This document shows, in pieces, positions 16,401 to 22,901 of a stretch of DNA of 28,380 bases (position 1 is its first letter; the number at the start of each line of letters is the position of its first letter). The notes below the pieces were generated by a model. It saw only the letters and a list, made by a program, of their open reading frames with translations. It did not search any database and was not told the DNA's origin. The position numbers were made by a program, and so were the translations under genes. The stretch comes from Caulobacteraceae bacterium. GTDB taxonomy: Bacteria > Pseudomonadota > Alphaproteobacteria > Caulobacterales > Caulobacteraceae. The stretch lies in NCBI GenBank assembly GCA_020852035.1, contig JADZBR010000361.1, positions 1 through 28,380 on the forward strand, written 5' to 3'.

Positions 16401-18128
16401 ATGCACAAACGGCCAGACGGGACCTGGGATAAGTCGAAGCTGCCGAGCCGGCATGTGACCGAGGGGCCCTCGAAGGCGCCGCAGCGGTCCTACTTCTACG
16501 CGATGGGCCTGGGCAGCCGCGAGATCGCCCAGCCGTTCGTCGGCGTCGCCTCCTGCTGGAACCAGGCCGCGCCCTGCAACACCGCCCTGATGCGCCAGGC
16601 CAACGCCGCCGCCGAAGGCGTCAAGAAGGCCGGCGGCACCCCGCGCGAGTTCTGCACCATCACCGTCACCGACGGCATCGCGATGGGCCACGAGGGGATG
16701 CGCTCGTCGCTCGCCAGCCGCGACCTGATCGCCGACTCGGTGGAACTGACAATGCGCGGCCACGCCTATGACGCGCTGGTCGGCCTGGCCGGCTGCGACA
16801 AGAGCCTGCCGGGCATGATGATGGCCATGCTGCGGCTGAACGTGCCGAGCGTCTTCATGTACGGCGGCTCGATCATGCCGGGCCGGCTCGACGGCAAGGA
16901 CCTGACCGTGCAGGACGTCTTCGAGGCGGTCGGCCAGTTCTCCGCCGGGACCATCGACGAGAAGCGCCTTTGCCAGGTCGAGGAGCACGCTTGCCCCGGC
17001 GACGGCGCCTGCGGCGGCCAGTTCACCGCCAACACCATGGCCTGCGTCTCCGAAGCCATCGGCCTGGCCCTGCCGCTCTCCAGCGCGCTGCCCGCGCCCT
17101 ATACCGACCGCGACGCCTACGCGATCGCGTCTGGAGAGGCGGTGATGCGGCTGATCGAACAGAACATCCGCCCGCGCGACATCTGCACCCTGAAGGCCTT
17201 CGAGAACGCCGCCGTGGTGGTGGCCGCCACCGGCGGCTCCACCAACGGCGCCCTGCACCTGCCGGCCATGGCCCACGAGGTCGGCATCAAGTTCACCCTG
17301 CGCGACGTGGCCGAGATCGCCGCCCGCACCCCCTACGTCGCCGACCTGAAGCCGGGCGGCCGGTTCGTGGCCAAGGACATGGGCGAGGCCGGCGGCGTGC
17401 CCATGCTGCTGAAGACCCTGCTTGAGGGCGGCTACCTGCACGGCGACTGCATGACCGTGACCGGCAAGACCCTGGCCGAGAACGTCGCCGAGGTGAAATG
17501 GCGCGACCAGGAGGTGATCCGTCCGGTGTCCAACCCGCTGTCGCCGACCGGCGGCGTGGTCGGGCTCTGGGGCTCGCTGGCGCCCGACGGCGCCATCGTG
17601 AAGGTCGCCGGCCTCAAGCACCAGAAGCATCGCGGCCCGGCCCGCGTGTTCGACGGCGAGGAGGCTTGTTTCGCCGCCGTCGAGGCGCGCGACTACAAGG
17701 AAGGCGACGTGCTGGTGATCCGCTACGAGGGCCCCAAGGGCGGCCCCGGCATGCGCGAGATGCTGGCCACCACCGCCGCGCTTTACGGCCAGGGGGTGGA
17801 GAACATCGCCCTGCTGACCGACGGGCGGTTCTCCGGCGCCACGCGCGGCCTCTGCATCGGCCACGTCGGCCCGGAGGCGCAGGACGGCGGGCCTATCGCG
17901 CTGGTCAAGGACGGCGACATCATCTCCATCGACGCCGAGGCCGGGACCATCGACCTGGAGGTCGACCCCATCGAGCTGGAGCACCGCAAGCGCGAGTGGA
18001 AACCCCGCGTGACCGACTACGGCTCCGGCGCCATCTGGAAGTGGGCGCAAGGGGTCGGACCGGCGCACCTCGGCGCCGTCACCCATCCGGGCGCGGCGGG
18101 CGAGCGCCACGTCTACGCGGACATCTGA
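16401..18128 (+). CDS. ilvD: Dihydroxy-acid dehydratase
   Basis: Dehydrates 2,3-dihydroxy-isovalerate and -methylvalerate to the 2-oxo acids, the third step of valine and isoleucine synthesis. ATG 16401 follows GGGAGG (16389-16394); the product is 575 aa. The Fe-S ligand region is visible: C59 in CWNQAAPCN, C132 in AGCDKSLPGMMMAM, and C204 in CPGDGACGGQFTANTM. The C-terminal signature LLTDGRFSGATRG GLCIGHVGPEA-type segment is present (about residues 472-490, here RGLCIGHVGPEA). The GCDKSLPG form favours IlvD over the related sugar-acid dehydratases and Edd, but a sugar-acid activity cannot be fully excluded. The next gene starts 3 nt after the stop. Confidence 0.93.
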   Translation: MHKRPDGTWDKSKLPSRHVTEGPSKAPQRSYFYAMGLGSREIAQPFVGVASCWNQAAPCNTALMRQANAAAEGVKKAGGTPREFCTITVTDGIAMGHEGMRSSLASRDLIADSVELTMRGHAYDALVGLAGCDKSLPGMMMAMLRLNVPSVFMYGGSIMPGRLDGKDLTVQDVFEAVGQFSAGTIDEKRLCQVEEHACPGDGACGGQFTANTMACVSEAIGLALPLSSALPAPYTDRDAYAIASGEAVMRLIEQNIRPRDICTLKAFENAAVVVAATGGSTNGALHLPAMAHEVGIKFTLRDVAEIAARTPYVADLKPGGRFVAKDMGEAGGVPMLLKTLLEGGYLHGDCMTVTGKTLAENVAEVKWRDQEVIRPVSNPLSPTGGVVGLWGSLAPDGAIVKVAGLKHQKHRGPARVFDGEEACFAAVEARDYKEGDVLVIRYEGPKGGPGMREMLATTAALYGQGVENIALLTDGRFSGATRGLCIGHVGPEAQDGGPIALVKDGDIISIDAEAGTIDLEVDPIELEHRKREWKPRVTDYGSGAIWKWAQGVGPAHLGAVTHPGAAGERHVYADI

Positions 18129-18131
18129 GCC

Positions 18132-18845
18132 ATGCGGCTGCTGGGTCTCACCGGCGGCACGAGCTGGGAGAGCACGGTGCTCTACTACCAGCTGATCAAT
18201 CGCATGACGCGCGAGCGGCTGGGCGGGCACCATTCCGCCCCGCTGGTGCTGCGCTCGGTCGACTTCGCGCCGCTGGAGGCGGCGATGGCCGACGACGACT
18301 GGGACACCGTGGGCCGCCATCAGGTGGAGGCCGCGCGCCTCCTCTGGACCGCCGGCGCCGAGGCGCTGGTGATCTGCGCCAACACCATGCACAAGGTCGC
18401 CGACCGGGTGCAGGCGGCGGTCGACCTGCCGCTGATCCACATCGCCGACGCCGCTGCCGATGCGATTCGGGCGACGGGCGCCCAGCGCCCGCTGCTGCTG
18501 GCCACCCGCTACACGATGGAGCAGCCGTTCTATCGCGAGCGGCTGGCGCGCCACGGCGTCGAGGCGGCGATTCCCGATGCGGCCGGCCGCGACCGGGTGC
18601 ACGCGATCATCTTCGACGAGCTGGTGAAGGGCGTCGTCTCGCCCGCCTCCAAGGCCGAGCTGCTGGCGCTGATCGCCGCGATGCGGGACGGGGAGGGGAT
18701 CGACGGGGTGATCCTCGGCTGCACCGAGATCGGCATGATCCTCGGCCCCGGCGACGTCGATATACCGACCTTCGACACCGCCGAGATCCACGCCCGGGCG
18801 GCGGTCGACTTCGCCCTCGACGACCGCCTGCCGAGCGCGCCATGA
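18132..18845 (+). CDS. Aspartate/glutamate racemase family protein
   Basis: A 237 aa cofactor-independent amino-acid racemase that uses two cysteines. Both are present: C82 in LVICANTMHK and C197 in ILGCTEIGM, in the two pseudo-symmetric halves. The N-terminus LLGLTGGTSWESTVLYYQLIN is typical of the YgeA/RacD branch, which acts on aspartate or a broader set of amino acids. ATG 18132 follows the ilvD stop by 3 nt and its own stop overlaps the next ATG (ATGA), so it is made from the ilvD transcript. A supply of D-amino acids for the cell wall or removal of stray D-amino acids is possible; substrate not known. Confidence 0.9.
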   Translation: MRLLGLTGGTSWESTVLYYQLINRMTRERLGGHHSAPLVLRSVDFAPLEAAMADDDWDTVGRHQVEAARLLWTAGAEALVICANTMHKVADRVQAAVDLPLIHIADAAADAIRATGAQRPLLLATRYTMEQPFYRERLARHGVEAAIPDAAGRDRVHAIIFDELVKGVVSPASKAELLALIAAMRDGEGIDGVILGCTEIGMILGPGDVDIPTFDTAEIHARAAVDFALDDRLPSAP

Positions 18846-19795
18846 GCGAATTGACCAGCGAGAAGATCGACGAGGCGGCCTTCGAGCAGCTCTATGTGAG
18901 CATCATCGAGCCGACGCTGGCGCCGATGGAGGCCGAGCGGCTGGCGACCTGGAAGACCTTCTGGAGCCGGCTGTGGATTCTGGTCGTGCCCGCCGGGCTG
19001 GTGCTGGCGACGATCTTCTCGGCCCTGGCGCGCGACGCCGACCCCTTCGTCTGGATCGCCGGCTTCGTGATCGCCGGCGGCTCGGCCTGGATCTACCAGC
19101 CGCTGGCGCGCTTCCAGAACCGCTGCAAGGCCGCGGTGCTCTCCAAGCTCGCCGAGGCCCTGAAGCTCTCCTACATGATCGAAGGCTTCGACCCGCCGGC
19201 CTTCGAGGCGGCGCGCGGTTTCGACATCCTGCCCTACTACGAGCGCAAGTCCTTCGAGGATCTGTTCGCCGGCCACCGCCGCGGCTGCGACTTCCAGCTC
19301 TACGAAGCCCACCTGGAGGAGGAGCGCGGGTCGGGCAAGAACCGGCGCTGGGTGACCACCTTCCGCGGCCAGATCATCCGCATCGCCTTTCCCAAGAAGT
19401 TCCTCGGCACCACGGTGGTCAACCGCGAGCGGTTCTTCAAATGGAAGCGCGCGGGATTCGAGCGGGTCGGTCTGGAATCCAGCCAGTTCGAGCGCGCCTT
19501 CGAGGTCTACGGCACCGATCAGGTGGAAGCGCGCTACCTGGTCCACCCCGCCTTCATGGCCCGGCTGATCGACCTGGAGGCGACGGTCGGCGGCAAACAG
19601 TTGCGCTGCCTGTTCCACGAGGGCGACCTGGTGATCGTGATCGACGGGCCGAACATGTTCGAGGTGGTCGATGTCGGCAAACCGATCCCGGAGAAGGAGC
19701 GCACGAGGAAGGGCGTGCTGCAGATCCAGAGCATCTTCGACATCATGGATCAGGTGCTCGACCCGCCGCGCCCGCACTGGGGCGCGAAGGCTTAA
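18842..19795 (+). CDS. DUF3137 membrane protein
   Basis: A 317 aa protein of the DUF3137 family, whose function is unknown. ATG 18842 overlaps the racemase stop by 4 bp. After a charged cytoplasmic N-terminus (about 38 residues), two transmembrane segments follow (LWILVVPAGLVLATIFSALA and FVWIAGFVIAGGSAWIYQPL), then a ~230 aa cytoplasmic domain with the family-typical LPYYERKSFEDLFAGHRRG and TTFRGQIIRIAFPKKF segments and a C-terminal FDIMDQVLDP. Relatives are often next to LemA-type proteins, but none is here. It is last in the ilvD - racemase unit and ends at a convergent junction with a repeat element. Confidence 0.82.
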   Translation: MSELTSEKIDEAAFEQLYVSIIEPTLAPMEAERLATWKTFWSRLWILVVPAGLVLATIFSALARDADPFVWIAGFVIAGGSAWIYQPLARFQNRCKAAVLSKLAEALKLSYMIEGFDPPAFEAARGFDILPYYERKSFEDLFAGHRRGCDFQLYEAHLEEERGSGKNRRWVTTFRGQIIRIAFPKKFLGTTVVNRERFFKWKRAGFERVGLESSQFERAFEVYGTDQVEARYLVHPAFMARLIDLEATVGGKQLRCLFHEGDLVIVIDGPNMFEVVDVGKPIPEKERTRKGVLQIQSIFDIMDQVLDPPRPHWGAKA

Positions 19796-19843
19796 GGTTA
19801 CATGATCGAGCCCGGCGTTCACGCCAAGGCATCGATCCTTGAT

Positions 19844-19947
19844 CCGCTCATTCCCGCGAAAGCGGGAACCCAGGCCTTTTTGTTGACCGTCAACGCCCGC
19901 GCCCTTCGATAAAACACCGGGGTCCCCGCTTTCGCGGGGATGAGCGG
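19844..19947. repeat. Intergenic inverted-repeat element, family 3
   Basis: Arms 19844-19874 and 19917-19947 are 31 nt each and match as reverse complements at 28 positions. Each arm also carries its own small palindrome (TTCCCGCGAAAGCGGGAA in the left arm). This is the common proteobacterial CCCGCGAAAGCGGG type. It fills the gap between the convergent DUF3137 and nnrU-like genes and may serve as a two-way terminator. Confidence 0.8.
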
Positions 19948-19956
19948 AAGTGGGAT

Positions 19957-20652
19957 TCAAGCCGGCAGGGCGGGGACCCCGAACGCGTAGGGATGGACGA
20001 CCAGCAGCGCGGCCCAGACCAGCACCCCCAGCCCGATCCGCCACCAGCCGATCTCGCCGAGCCGGAGCTGCTGGCGGCCCGCCGCGATGGCGCCGAAGGG
20101 CACATTGGAGGTGCGCGCGGCGAAGGCGTCCCATTTGTCGCCGAGCGCCCGCCGGCGCTTGGCGTCGATGCTGGCGGTCCCGAACAGCGCCAGGGCGAGC
20201 ATCGCGGCGAACAGGATCAGGCTGGCGAGGTCGCCGTTCACCAGCAGGTGTCCGAATCCCCAGATCGCCACGCCCCAAAGGAACGGGTGGCGGGTCACGC
20301 GCAGCATCCCGCGCACTACGTTCTCGTCGTCGATCTTGCCTTCCCCGCGCACGGCGGTCGGGTTGGGCGTGGCGACGCCGATGACGATGAAGCTCATCGC
20401 GACCAGCATCAGGGCGATCTGCGCCCAGCGCAGCGGCTCGGTGACCCCCCAGAACACCAGGTTGTCCGGCGAGGCCCGCGCCTGGCCGTAGCCGAACACC
20501 AGCCAGCCGATGCCCGCGAACGAGGCCAGCACGAAGAGGCCCATGTAGGGGCCTTCGCCGATCTTGCCGGTGATGGCGTCGCGCAGCCGCGTGCCCGAGA
20601 CGAAGAAATGGATGGCTAGGAAGAAGGCGGTGGCGGCGATCAACTGGGTCAT
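19957..20652 (-). CDS. NnrU family membrane protein
   Basis: A 231 aa inner-membrane protein with about six hydrophobic segments, matching the NnrU family (first described near denitrification genes, and related to isoprenylcysteine methyltransferase-like folds). Typical features are the N-terminal AATAFFLAIHFFVSGTRLRD, the MGLFVLASFAGIGWLVFGYG segment, and the VTRHPFLWGVAIWGFGHLLVNGD stretch containing the conserved RHP motif. The latter motif and the C-terminal helices resemble methyltransferases of the NnrU/isoprenylcysteine clan. No denitrification genes are nearby, so involvement in nitrogen oxides is doubtful here. The translation start is packed against a hairpin (20653-20677). Confidence 0.87.
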   Translation of the reverse strand: MTQLIAATAFFLAIHFFVSGTRLRDAITGKIGEGPYMGLFVLASFAGIGWLVFGYGQARASPDNLVFWGVTEPLRWAQIALMLVAMSFIVIGVATPNPTAVRGEGKIDDENVVRGMLRVTRHPFLWGVAIWGFGHLLVNGDLASLILFAAMLALALFGTASIDAKRRRALGDKWDAFAARTSNVPFGAIAAGRQQLRLGEIGWWRIGLGVLVWAALLVVHPYAFGVPALPA

Positions 20653-20677
20653 GGGTCGCTCCCTTCGCGGGCGACCC
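20653..20677 (-). promoter_or_regulatory. Hairpin touching the nnrU-like start codon
   Basis: On the minus strand GGGTCGC and GCGACCC form a perfect 7-bp stem (20671-20677 with 20653-20659) with an 11-nt loop holding most of the ribosome-binding site (GAAGGGA). The stem ends directly at the ATG (20652). Such a structure would reduce or regulate initiation. Confidence 0.45.
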
Positions 20678-20689
20678 TCACGCTATTAA

Positions 20690-20702
20690 TTTACAGCGTC
20701 AA
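20690..20702. promoter_or_regulatory. Possible TetR-type operator upstream of the nnrU-like gene
   Basis: TTTACAGCGTCAA is a near palindrome of the TTnAC-N3-GTnAA form often bound by TetR-family regulators. It also lies in a wider 20-nt imperfect palindrome (20679-20698, 16 matching positions). It stands 37 nt before the nnrU-like start and just after the EthD gene stop. No TetR gene is nearby; low confidence. Confidence 0.25.
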
Positions 20703-20703
20703 G

Positions 20704-21075
20704 CTATAGCGCGACGATTTCGTGCTCCTCGCCCCACCAGAGCGGCGAGCGGGAAAGATCGATGAACCGCCGCTCGTCCTCCAGCAGCAGGCGGCCGGCC
20801 TCGATGGCGGCGGGGTCTTCGGAGAGCCCGGCCATGACCTCCAGGCTCTCCCACCACAGTTGCGCCACGCCGTCGTAGCCGAACGGTCCGCCGCGCAGCG
20901 CCCGCAGGCCCTCGGAGGCGTCCTGCGGCAGACTGTGGGTCTGAACGTAGCGGCGGATACGCAGCGCCGCCTGCACGCTGGCGACCAGCGGGGCGTGGAT
21001 TTCGCGCCAATACCGCTGAAACTCGGCGCGGGAGAGTTCCGGCCGGCGGACGAGGCAGAACGTCAGCTTGATCAT
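20704..21075 (-). CDS. EthD domain protein
   Basis: A 123 aa small protein of the dimeric alpha+beta (ferredoxin-like) barrel type. The start KLTFCLVRRPELSRAEFQRYW followed by REIHAPLV is the hallmark of the EthD family, and YDGVAQLWWESLEVM is the second family segment. Family members help in ether degradation or, more often, are of unknown role. ATG 21075 lies 1 nt after the xthA stop, so the gene is made from the xthA transcript; no ether-degrading P450 is near. Function here is open. Confidence 0.85.
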   Translation of the reverse strand: MIKLTFCLVRRPELSRAEFQRYWREIHAPLVASVQAALRIRRYVQTHSLPQDASEGLRALRGGPFGYDGVAQLWWESLEVMAGLSEDPAAIEAGRLLLEDERRFIDLSRSPLWWGEEHEIVAL

Positions 21076-21076
21076 C

Positions 21077-21856
21077 CTAGACCTCCAGCTCGATCACCAC
21101 CGGCACATGGTCGGAGGGTTTCTCCCAGCCGCGCACGTCGCGATGGATGACACAAGCCCGCAGCCGGTCGGCCGCCTGCGGCGAGAGCAGGTGGTGGTCG
21201 ATGCGGATGCCGTGGTTCCGATTCCAAGCGCCGGCCTGGTAGTCCCAGAAGGTGTAGCTCTCCGGCGCGCCGTCGATCTCCAGGAAGGCTTCGGTCAGGC
21301 CGAGGTTCTTCAGCCCCCGGAACGCCGCCCGGCTCTCCGGCTGGAAGAGCGCGTCCCCCAGCCAGGCTTCCGGCTTGTCGGCGTCGCGCGGCTCGGGGAT
21401 GACGTTGTAGTCGCCGCACAGCACCAGCGGTTCCTCGAGCGCCAGCAGCGCCTGGGCGTGGCGATGCAGCCGGTCCATCCAGGCAAGCTTGTAGGCGAAC
21501 TTCTCGGTCCCGATCGGATTGCCGTTGGGCAGGTAGATGCCGCCGACCCGCACCGGCACAGGCCCGGAGACCACCGCCTCGATATAGCGGGCGTGGTCGT
21601 CGCCCTCGCCATCGGGCAGGCCCTTGCGGACGTCCTCCAGCGGCGTCTTCGAGAGCATGGCCACGCCGTTGTAGGTCTTCTGCCCGTGGACGGCGACGTT
21701 GTAGCCCAGCCGCTCGAACGCCTCGGCGGGGAACTTCTCGTCGACGCACTTGATCTCCTGCAGGCAGGCGACGTCGGGCTGTTCCGTCTCGAACCAGCGC
21801 AGCACGGTCTCAAGCCGCGCATTGACCGAATTGACGTTCCAGGTGGCGATCCGCAT
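21077..21856 (-). CDS. xthA: Exodeoxyribonuclease III (AP endonuclease)
   Basis: A 259 aa Mg-dependent nuclease for base-excision repair: it cuts at abasic sites and removes 3' blocks. All active-site residues of the family are at the expected places: N7 in WNVNSVNAR, E34 in LQEIK, Y108 in IYLPNG, D149 and N151 in CGDYNVIP, D220 in IRIDHHL and D249-H250 in PSDHVPV. Length is close to the usual ~268 aa. The ATG at 21856 has no clear Shine-Dalgarno site; it follows the AbrB-type gene by 45 nt. The EthD gene follows directly. Confident assignment. Confidence 0.96.
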   Translation of the reverse strand: MRIATWNVNSVNARLETVLRWFETEQPDVACLQEIKCVDEKFPAEAFERLGYNVAVHGQKTYNGVAMLSKTPLEDVRKGLPDGEGDDHARYIEAVVSGPVPVRVGGIYLPNGNPIGTEKFAYKLAWMDRLHRHAQALLALEEPLVLCGDYNVIPEPRDADKPEAWLGDALFQPESRAAFRGLKNLGLTEAFLEIDGAPESYTFWDYQAGAWNRNHGIRIDHHLLSPQAADRLRACVIHRDVRGWEKPSDHVPVVIELEV

Positions 21857-21901
21857 GGCGGCCAGGATTAGGCTTGCGACGCCTCGGGCTCAAGTTCGCC
21901 G

Positions 21902-22075
21902 CTAGGATTGAGCACCGCCTTTGGCCGGGCCGGCCGGCGGCGTCTTGAGACACACCCCCTCGGAATCGAATTCGATGATCAGACGTGTGCCGCCGGACCA
22001 TCCTCTACGGTCGCGAATGGCCTTCGGGATCGTTATTCGACCACCCTCCAGGACTGTGACGACAGGCTGCTTCAT
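21902..22075 (-). CDS. AbrB/MazE/SpoVT-type small DNA-binding protein
   Basis: A 57 aa reading frame from ATG 22075 to TAG 21902. The N-terminal KQPVVTVLEGGRITIPKAIR segment (starting at residue 2) is the swapped-hairpin AbrB core, in which GRITIPKAIR is diagnostic; IIEFDSEGVCL continues the fold and the tail is short and basic. Such proteins are mostly antitoxins (VapB, MazE type) or regulators. No PIN or MazF-like toxin follows; the next gene is xthA (45 nt) and the preceding one a GIY-YIG protein (12 nt), without a clear ribosome-binding site between. Codons such as ATA, AGA and CGA are unusual for this GC-rich neighbourhood and suggest transfer. Confidence 0.72.
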   Translation of the reverse strand: MKQPVVTVLEGGRITIPKAIRDRRGWSGGTRLIIEFDSEGVCLKTPPAGPAKGGAQS

Positions 22076-22087
22076 GATGTTGAGGAG

Positions 22088-22381
22088 TCAGCTGTTGAGG
22101 GTTTCGTACAGATCGCGCCACTGAGGATTGAGTTTCTCGATCAGGTCAAGCTTCCAGGCTCGCCGCCAGCGCTTGAGCTTCTTCTCGTGGGCGATGGCTT
22201 CGGTGACCTCGTTGTGGATCGCGTACCAGACGAGATGCTTGACGCCGTAGCGCCGGGTGAAGCCGGCGCGAAGATCTTCGCGGTGCTCGTAGACGCGCTT
22301 GGCGAGATTGCCAGTGACGCCGGTGTAGAGCGTGCCGTTACGTTGGCTGGCGAGGATATAGACGTAGTAGAGTCGCTCCAC
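22088..22381 (-). CDS. GIY-YIG nuclease family protein
   Basis: A 97 aa single-domain GIY-YIG protein. The motif is present as YYVYIL followed by LYTGVTGNL, with R and E at later positions (KRVYEHRED; EAIAHEKKLKRWRRAWK) as in the UPF0213/YhbQ-like branch. GTG 22381 is chosen because family members begin just before the YYVYIL strand; GTG 22396 is also possible, and neither has a good ribosome-binding site. These small proteins bind DNA and some nick it; their role is not settled. Located upstream of the AbrB-type gene on the same strand and next to an inverted repeat. Base composition appears lower in GC than its neighbours. Confidence 0.85.
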   Translation of the reverse strand: MERLYYVYILASQRNGTLYTGVTGNLAKRVYEHREDLRAGFTRRYGVKHLVWYAIHNEVTEAIAHEKKLKRWRRAWKLDLIEKLNPQWRDLYETLNS

Positions 22382-22409
22382 TCGAAAACCATACACACAA
22401 CAACCTAGA

Positions 22410-22513
22410 GTGTCATCCCGGCCGCAGCGAAGCGGAGAGTCGGGACCCAGGGGGTTCTACAGTGCGTTGGCCCTGGGTCCCGGATCGTCCCTGCGGGCCG
22501 TCCGGGATGACAC
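22410..22513. repeat. Intergenic inverted-repeat element, family 4
   Basis: Arms 22410-22452 and 22471-22513 (43 nt each) are imperfect reverse complements around an 18-nt loop; both ends carry GTGTCATCCCGG / CCGGGATGACAC, and the inner ends GGGACCCAGGG / CCCTGGGTCCC. A widespread alphaproteobacterial repeat type. It lies between erpA-like and GIY-YIG genes, both on the minus strand, i.e. downstream of erpA and upstream of the GIY-YIG gene. Confidence 0.8.
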
Positions 22514-22538
22514 CCTTTTCTTGTGGGCAAGAGGTAAG

Positions 22539-22871
22539 CTAGATCGAAAAACTCACGCCGCAGCCGCAGCTGGACTTGGCGTTGGGGTTGTGAACGCGGA
22601 ACTCCGCGCCGGCCAGCTCATCGACGAAGTCGATCTCCGAGCCTTTCAGGAGCACCATCGACACCTCGTCGACCAGCGCCGCGGCGCCGTCCCGTTCGAT
22701 CCTCAGGTCGTCGGGCTCGCCGGCTTCGACCAGGTCGAACTTGTACTGGAAGCCCGAGCAGCCGCCGCCGTCGACGGCCAGGCGCAGCATCAGGTCGCGG
22801 CCCTCGGCGTCGGCGATCGTGCGGATGCGCTGGGCGGCGGCGGCGGAGAGGGTGATGGCGGGTTCGGTCAT
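22539..22871 (-). CDS. erpA: A-type iron-sulfur cluster carrier (ErpA/IscA-like)
   Basis: A 110 aa HesB/IscA-type protein that binds or delivers Fe-S clusters to apoproteins in the cytoplasm. The three cluster-binding cysteines are at the expected positions: C38 in GGCSGFQYKF and C102 and C104 in SSCGCGVSF close to the C-terminus. ErpA is favoured over IscA or SufA because it stands apart from any isc/suf cluster and is divergent from dgt, an arrangement I recall from alphaproteobacteria; sequence alone does not settle the branch. TATAGC at 22898-22903 is a possible -10 on this strand, which would give a very short leader. Confidence 0.9.
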   Translation of the reverse strand: MTEPAITLSAAAAQRIRTIADAEGRDLMLRLAVDGGGCSGFQYKFDLVEAGEPDDLRIERDGAAALVDEVSMVLLKGSEIDFVDELAGAEFRVHNPNAKSSCGCGVSFSI

Positions 22872-22901
22872 GGGCCTGTGGAAAACTCTCTGCGAAGCTA
22901 T

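Noticed and set aside
16368..18791. Long antisense open frame opposite ilvD and the racemase
   Set aside because: Same shadow pattern; both sense genes have complete catalytic motifs.
22515..22532. TCTTG-TGGG-CAAGA small hairpin as erpA terminator
   Set aside because: On the minus strand it is followed by A's, not U's, and the stem is short.
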